Shown: positions 31,789-40,602 of the stretch, in pieces
Layout of the letters: the number at the start of each line of letters is the position of its first letter
Position numbering within the stretch: position 1 is the first letter of the stretch
NCBI GenBank assembly: GCA_964652205.1
Contig: CAZZAO010000002.1
Span: forward strand, 38,478-102,477
Direction: 5' to 3'
DNA length: 64,000 nt
Source: ZC4RG36 sp964652205
GTDB lineage: Bacteria; Chloroflexota; Anaerolineae; Aggregatilineales; Phototrophicaceae
Translations under genes and position numbers: made by a program
The notes under the pieces: generated by a model
Seen by the model: only the letters and a program-made list of their open reading frames with translations
Database searches by the model: none
Told to the model about the DNA's origin: nothing

Positions 31789-33768
31789 CTATTCGACCGT
31801 GAATTGTCCGGCGATCACCCAGTTGGCTCCCGCGTCCTTGCCAGTCGTCGGCAGCGGCGCGTCGGTAGCCGGGTCGAGCACCATCACCTCAATATTGTAC
31901 ACACCGGGAGGCGCGGATGGGTTAAGGTTGAGGTCATAGCCGATCTGCCAGATGTCGTCCAGCGCCCACGTCGTGACCGGCGCGCGCTGAAGCAAGCCGT
32001 TAGCGCGGTCGAGCGCCGCGCCCCAGACCTGCCCGACGCCGTCGGCGAAACGAACGCGCGGGACAAAATCAGCCCCGGCGCGGAGCGTCTGCCAGTAGAG
32101 GATGACCTGCACCCAGTTGCTCGGCGGGTGCAGCCGCGTATCGCCCGCGCTGCCGCGTGTGACCGGCACGATCACGCCGCGCAGCGCCGCCACATCGCCA
32201 AAACGCGCGTCGAGCGGTCGCGCATCCGGCGGCAAAGCGCTGCGTCGCGGGTTGAAGTCATCGTATTGCAGCCGCATCCCCGCCGGAAACACCTCGGTCA
32301 TGGTCACGGCGCGCTGACGGAACCACGCCTCAGCCAGATTATCGGGATCGGAGACTTCCGGCTGATAGCGCACGAGCCAGACACCATCATGGCCCTGCGT
32401 CAGCGCGTCGAGCGTCGGCGCGTAATCGACATCAGCGGACAGGTGCGGGAAAATGCCCGTGACCGGCGCAGCGCCGTGGTAGTGAAAGCGGAAGGCTTCC
32501 TGTCCGAAGTCGGGGATGACGATGACCGCGTCGCCGGGGCGCTCATGCGCCTGAACGAAGGCGGCGGCAGCGGCGAAATCGTCGCGCGTCGTCCGGTCGA
32601 GATCAGCGCCGATACCCCACGCGCCTGCGCCGACCAGCACCAGCAGTAACACCCCAACACCTACTTTTTCTAAAGTTTTTCTTCGCTTGAACCCGCTCGT
32701 TGAACCCGCGAACGTATCCTTCAACATCTGCTTCTCCCCTCTCCCACTGGGAGAGAGGCCGGGGGTGAGGGCCGCCGCCACCATCGCCAGCACCGGCACG
32801 ACGAACGGCGCGAGGTAACGCGGCTTGTAAAATCCGGCGACCGCCGCCAGCGCCATCATGCCGAGCAGCCCGGCCCACGCCAGCGTCACCAGCGGCAGCG
32901 ACCGCTGCCCGCGCCGCCAGACGAGCAGCAGCGTCACTGCCAGCAGCGCGACGATCAGGCCGGGAAACGCCAGCCGGTCGAGCAGGACGGTGTGGACGAC
33001 CGCGCCGGGGATTTCGAGCGGGCTGCCGAACTGGCTGGTATTGATCGTCGCGCCGAGCCTGCGACCGGAGCGGTAGACGGCCAGCACCGGCAGCGCGAAC
33101 GGCAGATAGAGAATGCCCGCTGCGCCGAGCGACATCACGCCGCCGAGGAGTGGACGCGCCTCGCGGCGGACGAGCGCGGCAACCAGCAGCGTCAATCCGC
33201 AGGCCGCAGCGATCACCACGCCGACAATCTGGGTGTAGAGCGCCGCCAGCGCGCAGGCGAACAGGCCGACAAACCAGGTCACCCGCCGCGTCTGGATTGC
33301 TTCGAGCGTGCAGACTGCCGCCGCCGCGCCGAACAACGCCAGCAGCGAGTACATCCGCAGCAGCCAACCGACATCAATCAGCAGCGGGGATGTCACCCAC
33401 AGCAGCCCGGCCACCAGCCCCGCGCGCCGTCCGAAGGCGCGACCGGCCAGCCGCAGCAGCAGCGCCGCCGTCAGCAGGTCAGCGAGGATGTTCATCAGCC
33501 GCAGCGAGAGCAGATGCTCGCCTGTGACTGCCGCCCAACCCTTGAGCGCCAGAAAGTGCAGCGGCGGATGAATATCGAGCCGCAGCGCCATCAGCCCGGA
33601 GATCAGCTCGTCGGTCGGCAGGCGCGAGAGTGACAGACTGAAGCCATCGTCGCCTTCGAGACCGTGATAGTCGTAGAGCGCCATGCGGACGGCGAATCCG
33701 GCCAGCAGCACGGCCAGCGCCATGGCAATCCACTGAGCGCGGAAAGATCGGACGGAAAAATTACGCAT
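31789..33768 (-). CDS. GT39-like membrane glycosyltransferase, paralog 4
   Basis: 659 residues from the ATG at 33768. After the first helix, YDYHGLEGDDGFSLSLSRL holds the acidic catalytic-loop residues, and LDIHPPLHFLALKGW is the HxPP motif of the family. It is longer than the three paralogs at 161-5545 because of a C-terminal domain of about 200 residues (GMRLQYDDFNPRR, VQVILYWQT), a beta-rich module. A dispersed repeat at 32731-32771 is translated in frame within a loop. TATACT lies only six bases before the ATG, so the transcript may be leaderless. Confidence 0.82.
   Translation of the reverse strand: MRNFSVRSFRAQWIAMALAVLLAGFAVRMALYDYHGLEGDDGFSLSLSRLPTDELISGLMALRLDIHPPLHFLALKGWAAVTGEHLLSLRLMNILADLLTAALLLRLAGRAFGRRAGLVAGLLWVTSPLLIDVGWLLRMYSLLALFGAAAAVCTLEAIQTRRVTWFVGLFACALAALYTQIVGVVIAAACGLTLLVAALVRREARPLLGGVMSLGAAGILYLPFALPVLAVYRSGRRLGATINTSQFGSPLEIPGAVVHTVLLDRLAFPGLIVALLAVTLLLVWRRGQRSLPLVTLAWAGLLGMMALAAVAGFYKPRYLAPFVVPVLAMVAAALTPGLSPSGRGEKQMLKDTFAGSTSGFKRRKTLEKVGVGVLLLVLVGAGAWGIGADLDRTTRDDFAAAAAFVQAHERPGDAVIVIPDFGQEAFRFHYHGAAPVTGIFPHLSADVDYAPTLDALTQGHDGVWLVRYQPEVSDPDNLAEAWFRQRAVTMTEVFPAGMRLQYDDFNPRRSALPPDARPLDARFGDVAALRGVIVPVTRGSAGDTRLHPPSNWVQVILYWQTLRAGADFVPRVRFADGVGQVWGAALDRANGLLQRAPVTTWALDDIWQIGYDLNLNPSAPPGVYNIEVMVLDPATDAPLPTTGKDAGANWVIAGQFTVE
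32731..32771. repeat. Dispersed repeat inside a glycosyltransferase gene
   Basis: CTTCTCCCCTCTCCCACTGG, GAGAGAGGCCGGGGGTGAGG. It is clearly related to 7057-7115 and adds about 14 residues (TPGLSPSGRGEK) between helices without breaking the frame. Confidence 0.8.
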
Positions 33769-33895
33769 GAGGCGAGTATAGCGCGACGCCGTGAGGCTTA
33801 GAAACTGTGCAGATTTTTCGCCGCAAGGCAAACGCATCAAATTTGATCGGAGTTTCAAGAAAGCTCATATCGGTTTATCCAGGGTCAACGGTAAC

Positions 33896-33924
33896 GTAGG
33901 GGCGACCCGGCGGGTCGCCCCTAC
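33896..33924. repeat. Perfect 13-bp palindromic hairpin element
   Basis: GTAGGGGCGACCC and GGGTCGCCCCTAC, loop GGC. This sequence type is a widespread short interspersed element in several bacterial phyla. It lies in the intergenic region (33769-34043) upstream of the glycosyltransferase gene. Confidence 0.75.
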
Positions 33925-34043
33925 AAACCCTCATGACCTTTTATAGTCTGAGCTGCGATTTTGATGCGTTTGCCCTGTTTTTCGCCGCTGGCTTGAAGCC
34001 GGTGTACGATAGACGTAACGAAAACGTCATGGGAGCCACAGCC

Positions 34044-34100
34044 ATGAACGACTGCGACATCGCGCTGGCCCTGCCGGGAGCCGAGGAGCATCTCCGATGA
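34044..34100 (+). CDS. Possible 18-residue upstream reading frame
   Basis: ATG at 34044, product MNDCDIALALPGAEEHLR, and its TGA overlaps the ATG at 34097 (ATGA). GGGAG lies 9 bases upstream of the start. It could couple translation of the membrane protein, or be chance. Confidence 0.35.
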   Translation: MNDCDIALALPGAEEHLR

Positions 34101-34537
34101 TCGCCCCGCGCGAGCCTGTCCTCAGCCGTCACCGGCTGCCGCGCGGCTATCGCGTCGGCCTGACAGTGCTGTGGCTGACCCCGCTCACCCTGCTGACGCT
34201 GACGATCATTGGACGGCTCGGCCTGACGACGGCGCTGCTCGACCCGCGCTTTCTGCTCCCGGCGCTGATCGCCACGATTCCAGCGCTCTATATCTGGCAG
34301 GAAGGCATCGACGTGCTGCCGAGCGGCATCGTCCGCCGGGTGCATGTGCCGCGCTATTATTCTAACGAGACGCTGGAAACGTGGTACTTCGACGCCCGCT
34401 CTGACCGTCGTTTGCTGACTGTCTGGGACGCGGACAATCAAAAAGTCGTCGAGTGCCGCGCCGGTCATCTGACCGACTTACCGGCGCTGCTCGACACGCT
34501 CAGGGAACGGGTGCGCTATCGGGGATTCCCGCGCTAG
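34097..34537 (+). CDS. Small two-helix membrane protein
   Basis: 146 residues. Two membrane helices, about residues 20-42 and 50-68 (VLWLTPLTLLTLTII and LLPALIATIPALYIW), are followed by a soluble cytoplasmic part with a PH-like strand pattern (EGIDVLPSGIVRRVHVPRYYSNETLE, TVWDADNQKVVECRA). No family is named with confidence. Its last four bases overlap the end of the convergent gene at 34534. Confidence 0.65.
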   Translation: MIAPREPVLSRHRLPRGYRVGLTVLWLTPLTLLTLTIIGRLGLTTALLDPRFLLPALIATIPALYIWQEGIDVLPSGIVRRVHVPRYYSNETLETWYFDARSDRRLLTVWDADNQKVVECRAGHLTDLPALLDTLRERVRYRGFPR

Positions 34538-34809
34538 AGGGCGCGCAGGCAGGAAATCAGGCGGCTAATCATCGAGCGGTCGGTGTGCATCAGGGTGGTG
34601 CGCTGGGCCAGATCACGCAGGCGCGCGATCTCGTTCATCAGCTCGGCGCGATGCACCGTCTCGCCGTTGACGTTGTACCAGTGGTTGCCGATGTAGCGGC
34701 ATTGAGGATCACGCCGGTTGACGCGCCGGTAGGCTTTACGGTAGTCCTCGACCACGTAGCGAGGCGGTAGGGTCGGATCGTCGCCGATCATGATTGTCGT
34801 CATCTGCAT
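34534..34809 (-). CDS. Small basic protein of unknown function
   Basis: 91 residues, soluble, with a basic patch DYRKAYRRVNRRDPQCRYIGNHWYNV and a helical C-terminus ending in CLRAL. An ATG two codons on (34803) is an alternative start. The stop region overlaps the end of the convergent membrane-protein gene by four bases. No family is recognised. Confidence 0.5.
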   Translation of the reverse strand: MQMTTIMIGDDPTLPPRYVVEDYRKAYRRVNRRDPQCRYIGNHWYNVNGETVHRAELMNEIARLRDLAQRTTLMHTDRSMISRLISCLRAL

Positions 34810-34922
34810 CCCCGCCGGAGTCCATCGCGCACTTTCATGAACACCATGAATTATATATGGATTTTTACGGTCATGGCGCAGCAGAATTAATCCAATTTTC
34901 AGCCATAGGACTAAATACCTAG

Positions 34923-35882
34923 TTGAGCAGGATACTGCTGCGGGCGGCTATCATGCTGGTGACGGCGCTGGCGGGGATCATCCTCGCCGGAGTCGTGGTC
35001 GCGCGCGCCGTCGAGCCACCGCTCGCGCCGCTGCTGTTCGCCAACCGCTCGACGCTTCACGTCCGCGCGCTCGGCTGCACCTCGCTCTTCGGCCCGTGCG
35101 CGCCGCTCGATCACGCGCTGATCGACGATCTCGACCGAGTGCAGGCGGTCTCAAGCTGGTCGCCGGATGGACAGTTCATCGCCGCCCATTTCAGCGTTGG
35201 CTGGCGGCTCTATCGGGCTGACTGCCTGCTCGGCGACGGAAACTGCTCTGGCGTCCCGCTCGATACCGATGGCGGCGTCGATCTGCGCGTCGCCTGGGGG
35301 CCGGACGGCAGCGCCATCGCCTACTCGATTCACGGCGGCAGCACCCTGCGCGTCCAGCTACGCGGCTGCTGGACAGGCGGCAACTGCCAGACGATCAACC
35401 TCGATTCAGTCTACGCCCTGAGCCAGCCCGCCTGGTCAGCCGACGGGCATTACATGGCCTTCGCTGGCGCGCCGCACGGCTTCTTCATGCTCCACGCCGA
35501 CTGTCTCGGCAGGCCAGCGACCTGCGCGCTGTCGGGCGTGGCCGTCGACCCCGATCAATACTGGTGGCCGTCGCTCTCGCGTGACGGCCATCGGCTGCTC
35601 TACAACACCTACGGCAGCCGCATCTACCAGAAAGTCTTTCTGCTTGACCTCGACAGCGGCGCGACACGCGACATCAGCCCCCAGCGCGACGACGCCTTTC
35701 AACCGTCGTGGGACGATTCCGAGCGCTACGTCGCCTACGTCTCGCCCGACGGCATCGGCGGCAACGCCAACCTCAACGTCTACGTCTACGATCTGGCGCG
35801 CGGGCTGACGGCTCCGGCGGTCATCCTGCCGGGCAACGACACCTTTCCAGCGTGGGTTCCGCCGAGCCGCGCCATCGGCTGA
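34923..35882 (+). CDS. Exported TolB-like beta-propeller protein
   Basis: 319 residues from TTG at 34923, or 309 from ATG at 34953; both put a membrane helix (MLVTALAGIILAGVVVARAV) at the N-terminus. The rest is a series of blades with the TolB/WD40-like SWSPDGQFIAAHF, AWGPDGSAIAYSI, AWSADGHYMAFAG, SLSRDGHRLLYNT and SWDDSERYVAYVS. Regular Cys pairs between blades suggest disulfides outside the cell. First of a run of related exported proteins; a role in binding surface partners is likely but unproven. Confidence 0.7.
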   Translation: MSRILLRAAIMLVTALAGIILAGVVVARAVEPPLAPLLFANRSTLHVRALGCTSLFGPCAPLDHALIDDLDRVQAVSSWSPDGQFIAAHFSVGWRLYRADCLLGDGNCSGVPLDTDGGVDLRVAWGPDGSAIAYSIHGGSTLRVQLRGCWTGGNCQTINLDSVYALSQPAWSADGHYMAFAGAPHGFFMLHADCLGRPATCALSGVAVDPDQYWWPSLSRDGHRLLYNTYGSRIYQKVFLLDLDSGATRDISPQRDDAFQPSWDDSERYVAYVSPDGIGGNANLNVYVYDLARGLTAPAVILPGNDTFPAWVPPSRAIG

Positions 35883-35947
35883 GCAGCAGCCCGCGCGCAG
35901 GCCGTTTATAATCGACAGCGAGCGAGTGAAGCAGAGGAGTACGGGCC

Positions 35948-37081
35948 ATGAAACGGTTGACCGGGCTGATCGTCGTGCTGCTGACATTACTGGGCGTGGC
36001 CGTCGAGGCGCAGGGGACACCCGGCCCGCTGGTTATGCTGGTCAACGGCGCGGACCTCTGGCAGTCGTTCCCGGCAGGGCAGTTCCCGGTGCGGCTGACG
36101 GTCAACGGCTACGTCGACCGCCCTTACCTCTCGCCCGACGGCACGCGCATCGCCTACAAGGTCACGGCGGACATCGGCATCAAGGCGCTTCAGCAGACCG
36201 GCGGGCTGGTCAGCGAACTGCCGAGCGATCTCGAAATTCGCACCCTCGGCAGCGCGGGCGTGCTGCGCTTTGTCACTCAACCTTCAGACGCGACCTACGA
36301 CGCCGGTTCGCCCAACAACGCCGTCATCCGTTCCGCGCCAGGCTGGTCGCCGGACAGCGCCCGCCTCGCCTGGACAGAAGAAATCACCCCCGGCTCGATC
36401 CGCCGCCTGACGCTCTACGACATCGCCAGCAATACCACCCTCAGCATCGCCACCGATCTGCCAGTCCAGAACGGCTTTCAGCAAACCATGCCCGTGCGCT
36501 GGGGGACGGGCGGCATCGCCCTGTTGAGTACCGTCTCCGACCCGGATAACGCCGCGACCGGCGGGACGCTGCAATCAATCCTGTTTTACAGCCCCGACGG
36601 CACCCATCTTTCGACCGCGCCGATCAGATTGAACGTCGGGGAATATCTGTACGACTTCGAGTGGATCAGCGCGGGCGGCGTCGATAAGCTCGGCCTGATT
36701 TACAGCACCGGGCGCTGGGATGTGATCGACCCTGCCGATGGCTCGGTCAGCCCGTTGACCGGCGTAGCTCAACTCTACAGCCTGACCAACCCCAACGGGC
36801 TGGCGCTCGATTTTGGCGTGACCAACCTGCCGGATCGCGGGCCATCGTTCACCTGGACGGCGATCATCCCCGGCGCGCCGTCAATTCCGTTGACTTTCAC
36901 CGGGCCGATTGAGTGGATCACGATTTCGCCGGTGGGTGACTCGATTGCCTACGCCGATGGCGGCATCGCCTACGTCTGGCACGATGGGCAGGCGTCCGAG
37001 GTTCCCGGAACCAACCCGTCTGACCTGAGCGCCGCCGAGATGGTCTGGGGGCCGGTCGGCTGGCGCAGTCATCCGGGCTAG
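35948..37081 (+). CDS. Exported TolB-like beta-propeller protein
   Basis: 377 residues with a signal peptide ending at VEAQG. Blade motifs include RPYLSPDGTRIAYKV, APGWSPDSARLAWTE and TISPVGDSIAYAD. It is a shorter paralog of the next protein: both share an AWTEE/AWTEF blade followed by LTLYDIASNTT-like text and end with a WGPVGWR/WGVGAWR closing strand. This copy lacks the Pro/Thr linker and SH3 domain. GAGGAGTACGGGCC precedes the ATG. Confidence 0.75.
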   Translation: MKRLTGLIVVLLTLLGVAVEAQGTPGPLVMLVNGADLWQSFPAGQFPVRLTVNGYVDRPYLSPDGTRIAYKVTADIGIKALQQTGGLVSELPSDLEIRTLGSAGVLRFVTQPSDATYDAGSPNNAVIRSAPGWSPDSARLAWTEEITPGSIRRLTLYDIASNTTLSIATDLPVQNGFQQTMPVRWGTGGIALLSTVSDPDNAATGGTLQSILFYSPDGTHLSTAPIRLNVGEYLYDFEWISAGGVDKLGLIYSTGRWDVIDPADGSVSPLTGVAQLYSLTNPNGLALDFGVTNLPDRGPSFTWTAIIPGAPSIPLTFTGPIEWITISPVGDSIAYADGGIAYVWHDGQASEVPGTNPSDLSAAEMVWGPVGWRSHPG

Positions 37082-37305
37082 CAGTTCGTCAAGTGACGAG
37101 GACAGTCAGCGCTGAAAGCGTGCTGCATTTCCTGCTCGCGCCAATCAAGACGCGCTCAGGAGTTTTGTGCCAGATTACGTCCTCGCCGCCAGAAGCTGAA
37201 AGCCCCCTGGCGGCGATTTTTTCCGCCCGAATGGTTTGCGGTGTACAATCGGAAACAAACGATTTGTAAACCATAGCGGCGCGACGCCGGATCGGGAGAG
37301 GAATC

Positions 37306-38859
37306 ATGACGATTGTCCGCAGAAGCAGGATCGGGGCGCTGGCGCTGCTCGCGCTGGCGCTGATGACTCTCGGCGTCGCGCCCGCGCTGCGCGCTCAGGA
37401 CGCCACTTCGCCGCTGGTGCTGCTGATCTCCGGCGATTATTATCTCTGGGACGGCGGCAGCGCCGCGCCGATGCAGCTCACCAACTGGGGCTACAATCAG
37501 CAGCCGTCACTCGCCCCCGACGGCTCGCAAATCGCCTATATGTCTTATGCCCAGATCACCGCCGATGCCATCACCCGATCTGGCGGAATCGGCGGCGGCG
37601 AACTGCCCGGCAACATCTGGCTGCTGGCTCCGACGACGGCCAACGCCGAGCGCGTCGCCGATCAGCCGCCGAACGCCTCATTCTTCATCCAGAACGTCCC
37701 CGACAATGCGACGGTGCGCTCGAAGCCAGTCTGGTCGCCCGGCGGCGATAAGCTGGCGTGGACGGAGTTCACCCTGCCCAACAATCTGGTCAATCAGATC
37801 GTCGTCTACGACATCGCCACCAAAACTGCCACGACCCTCGTCAAGGAAACACCCGCTCAGGCCGGTGTCCCCGTCCCGGCAGACCTGATCTGGACGAGCG
37901 ACGGCCTGATAATGCGCAGCACGACGCTGGATGCGGCGACGCAGACCTTCGTCGATTCGTTCCTCGTCTATGACACGCAGGGCAGCCTGCTGCGGACGAT
38001 CTCAGCGACCACAGATAACCAGCGCATCCTGGTCGATACGCTGCCGGTGCTGTACGGCCCGCAGAGCTACATCGCCGCGCTCTACTCGACCGGTCAGTGG
38101 GCGCTGATCGACCCGCGCGACGGCACGACGCAGCCCGCCGCCGCCGCGCCCGAACTGTACAGCCCGAACGCGGTCAATGGCATCGTCGCATCGAGCCTCA
38201 TCAACGACGACCGCAGCATCTCAATTCAGCTTCACAACGCCAACGGCGAAGCGCTCGGCCAGCCGGTCAATATCGGCTTCAGCTTCGACCATGTCGCCCT
38301 GTCGCCCGATGGGAACGCCGCCGCCTTCATCCTCTACAATCCCGCCGTCAGTTCCGCCGAGGATACCGTCACCATCTGGCACGGCGGCGAACTGACGCGC
38401 GTGCCAACCGTCGGGCCGACATCCTACCTGACGGCCTTCACCTGGGGCGTCGGCGCGTGGCGCATCCCGAACACGCCGACCGCCTCGCAGCCGCCGCCTG
38501 AAGCCACCGCCGCCGTCACGTCAGAGCCGACGGCAGCCGCAACTGCCGAAACGCCGGTCGTCCCGACGTCGGAAGTCACCGCTGCGCCGGCGGCCTTCGC
38601 CTGCCCCGGCGCGCCCGCCTCGCGCCTGACACTCGGCGGCGAGGGCCGCGTGATCGACACCAACGCCGCCAACAACCTGCGCGAGAGTCCGTCGCTTCAG
38701 GGCGAGATCACCGCCGTCATTCCGCCGCGCGGCGAGTTCATCGTCACGACCGGGCCGGAATGCCAGGATGGGATCGTCTGGTGGGCGGTCGATTTCGGCG
38801 GCATCGCCGGATGGACAGCCGAGAATTCCGGCGCCGATTATCTGCTCGAACCGAAGTAG
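37306..38859 (+). CDS. Exported beta-propeller protein with SH3 domain
   Basis: 517 residues. Signal peptide to RAQDA, a TolB-like propeller (PSLAPDGSQIAYMS, PVWSPGGDKLAWTE, ALSPDGNAAAFIL), then a Thr/Pro/Ala-rich linker (PTASQPPPEATAAVTSEPTA) and a bacterial SH3 domain (residues about 440-517, NNLRESPSLQGEITAVIPPRGEF, closing WWAVDFGGIAGWT). Bacterial SH3 domains often attach proteins to cell-wall or surface polymers. GGGAGAGG precedes the ATG, and an intrinsic terminator follows. Confidence 0.82.
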   Translation: MTIVRRSRIGALALLALALMTLGVAPALRAQDATSPLVLLISGDYYLWDGGSAAPMQLTNWGYNQQPSLAPDGSQIAYMSYAQITADAITRSGGIGGGELPGNIWLLAPTTANAERVADQPPNASFFIQNVPDNATVRSKPVWSPGGDKLAWTEFTLPNNLVNQIVVYDIATKTATTLVKETPAQAGVPVPADLIWTSDGLIMRSTTLDAATQTFVDSFLVYDTQGSLLRTISATTDNQRILVDTLPVLYGPQSYIAALYSTGQWALIDPRDGTTQPAAAAPELYSPNAVNGIVASSLINDDRSISIQLHNANGEALGQPVNIGFSFDHVALSPDGNAAAFILYNPAVSSAEDTVTIWHGGELTRVPTVGPTSYLTAFTWGVGAWRIPNTPTASQPPPEATAAVTSEPTAAATAETPVVPTSEVTAAPAAFACPGAPASRLTLGGEGRVIDTNAANNLRESPSLQGEITAVIPPRGEFIVTTGPECQDGIVWWAVDFGGIAGWTAENSGADYLLEPK

Positions 38860-38869
38860 TAAAGTAATC

Positions 38870-38926
38870 GAGAGCCGGGAGCCGAGACAAGGCTAAATCA
38901 GCCTGCTCGACTCCCGGCTCTCTTTT
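38870..38926 (+). terminator. Intrinsic terminator
   Basis: GAGAGCCGGGAG (38870-38881) pairs perfectly with CTCCCGGCTCTC (38911-38922), followed by TTTT. An inner CGAG/CTCG stem extends it. Confidence 0.85.
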
Positions 38927-39040
38927 AACCTTCGGTGAGAATATTGGCTTTGTGACCGCCTGCTGCTGCACAAATTACAATTCGTATTATAATGGAAGTA
39001 CAATTTCACTGAAACGCCCTATCCATCGAAGGAGGCAGCT

Positions 39041-40459
39041 ATGTGGCGCAGATTGCTGGTCGCGCTCGTCGCTGTGGCAGCGCTCGCGGTCGTCATGGCC
39101 CCGCAGCCTGCGGCAGCGCAAAACGTCGTCTGGTCGGGCGATTACTACGACACCCCGACTCTTCAGGGATCGCCGGTCTTCAGCCGACAGGACGGGGCGA
39201 TTGCCTTCAACTGGGGCAGCGGCTCGCCCGGTAACGGCATCGGCAACGATTACTTCTCCATCCGCTGGGCGACCGATATTTCGCTTCAGGCGGGAAATTA
39301 TCGTTTCTATGCGCTGGCCGACGATAACGTGCGCGTGACGGTCGATTTCCAGTTGACGCCGCTGATCGACACTTTCGATCAGGACATTGTCGGCCAGCTC
39401 ATCCAGCGCGATATCTCGCTCGGCGCGGGTTCGCATCACATCCAGATTGACTATAACGAGCTGACGAGCAGCGCTTTCGTCTTCGTCAGCTTCGCCAATC
39501 TAGCGACTAATCCGCAGGGGCCGAATTTCGCCGCGCCGGTCAATCTGCCGGTGGCGGGCGGGCCGTGGACGGCGCAGTATTATCCCAATTCGACGCTCTC
39601 AGGCAGCCCGACGCTGATTCAGTCGGAAGCTTCGCCAACGCACAACTGGGGCAACGGCTCGCCGACGCCTTCGATCCCGAACGATCACTGGTCGGCGCGC
39701 TGGACGAGCCTGCAAACGCTGGAAGCAGGCCAGTATCAACTCAGCGTCACGCCAGACGACGGCGTGCGCGTTTACATCGACGGTCAGCCGGTCATCGACC
39801 AGTGGCATATCTCCAGCGGACATCCTTACGTCGTGAACGTGCTGCTGACCGCCGGACAGCATAACTTCGCGGTCGAATACTTCGAGGAAACCGGGCTGGC
39901 CTCGCTCGACTTCAACCTGACGCAGGTCAGCGTCGCCATCCCGCCCGCCGCGCCAACGGCAGTCCCGCCGGTCAACATCCCGCCGGGAACGACGTCCGCT
40001 TATATCAATACCGGCAGGCTCAACGTCCGCGCCGCGCCCGACCCGATCAACGGCACGATCCTGACGAAGGTCAGCAAGGGCGAAACCTATCAAGTCCTCG
40101 GGCGTAACTTCGACGGCTCGTGGGTGCAGCTCAACGTCAACGGCACGATTGGCTGGGTCAACGCCTCTTACGTCATCCTGAGCGGCGGCGCGACGCTGCC
40201 GGTCAATTCAGGCATCCCGACTAACACCGGCTACTTCGTCACCGCCAGGCCATATGCTGTCTACATCCGCTCTGCGCCGTCGAACAACGCGCGGATTCTC
40301 GACGCGCTGCCGCTCGGCGCGTCCGCGCAGGTCGTCGGGCGTGACGTCACGAACTCGTGGTGGCAGATCAATTACGGCGTCTACAGCGGTTGGGTCGCCT
40401 CGCGGCTGGCCGTGATTCAGGGTGGCGCGAATATCAACGCGATTCCGATCACCGGCTAA
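39041..40459 (+). CDS. Exported protein with two PA14-like and two SH3 domains
   Basis: 472 residues. Signal peptide to AAAQN. Two PA14-like beta-sandwich repeats: residues 30-165 (WSGDYYDTPTLQGSPVFSR, then DDNVRVTVD) and 175-305 (WTAQYYPNSTLSGSPTLIQ, then DDGVRVYIDGQPVIDQW). After a Pro-rich linker, two SH3 domains, INTGRLNVRAAPDP and VYIRSAPSNNARILD, end the protein. PA14 domains bind glycans, and SH3 domains bind wall polymers, so an adhesin-like role is likely. GGAGGCAGCT is a strong ribosome binding site. A TATAAT at 38988-38993 may be its -10 box. Confidence 0.85.
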   Translation: MWRRLLVALVAVAALAVVMAPQPAAAQNVVWSGDYYDTPTLQGSPVFSRQDGAIAFNWGSGSPGNGIGNDYFSIRWATDISLQAGNYRFYALADDNVRVTVDFQLTPLIDTFDQDIVGQLIQRDISLGAGSHHIQIDYNELTSSAFVFVSFANLATNPQGPNFAAPVNLPVAGGPWTAQYYPNSTLSGSPTLIQSEASPTHNWGNGSPTPSIPNDHWSARWTSLQTLEAGQYQLSVTPDDGVRVYIDGQPVIDQWHISSGHPYVVNVLLTAGQHNFAVEYFEETGLASLDFNLTQVSVAIPPAAPTAVPPVNIPPGTTSAYINTGRLNVRAAPDPINGTILTKVSKGETYQVLGRNFDGSWVQLNVNGTIGWVNASYVILSGGATLPVNSGIPTNTGYFVTARPYAVYIRSAPSNNARILDALPLGASAQVVGRDVTNSWWQINYGVYSGWVASRLAVIQGGANINAIPITG

Positions 40460-40468
40460 TCCATAAAG

Positions 40469-40498
40469 TCCTCTCCTCGTCCGGGGAGAGGGGAGAAA
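40469..40498. repeat. Short dispersed palindromic repeat
   Basis: CTCTCCTCGTCCGGGGAGAG with flanking G/C runs: a further diverged member of the family first seen at 7057. Confidence 0.5.
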
Positions 40499-40505
40499 CG
40501 ATGAA

Positions 40506-40559
40506 CGCGCGGGCAGGTCGCTGGCCTGCCCGCGCGCCTGTCAGGCCGCCGGGTATAAT
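40506..40559 (+). promoter_or_regulatory. GC-rich hairpin and -10 box before hydrolase gene
   Basis: CGCGCGGGCAGG (40506-40517) pairs with CCTGCCCGCGCG (40525-40536), a 12-bp stem that may end the previous transcript. TATAAT at 40554-40559 is a likely -10 for the gene at 40603. Confidence 0.5.
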
Positions 40560-40602
40560 GCCTTCGATGAAACGGCTTCACATCTAACGGCGGCACAGGG
40601 CT

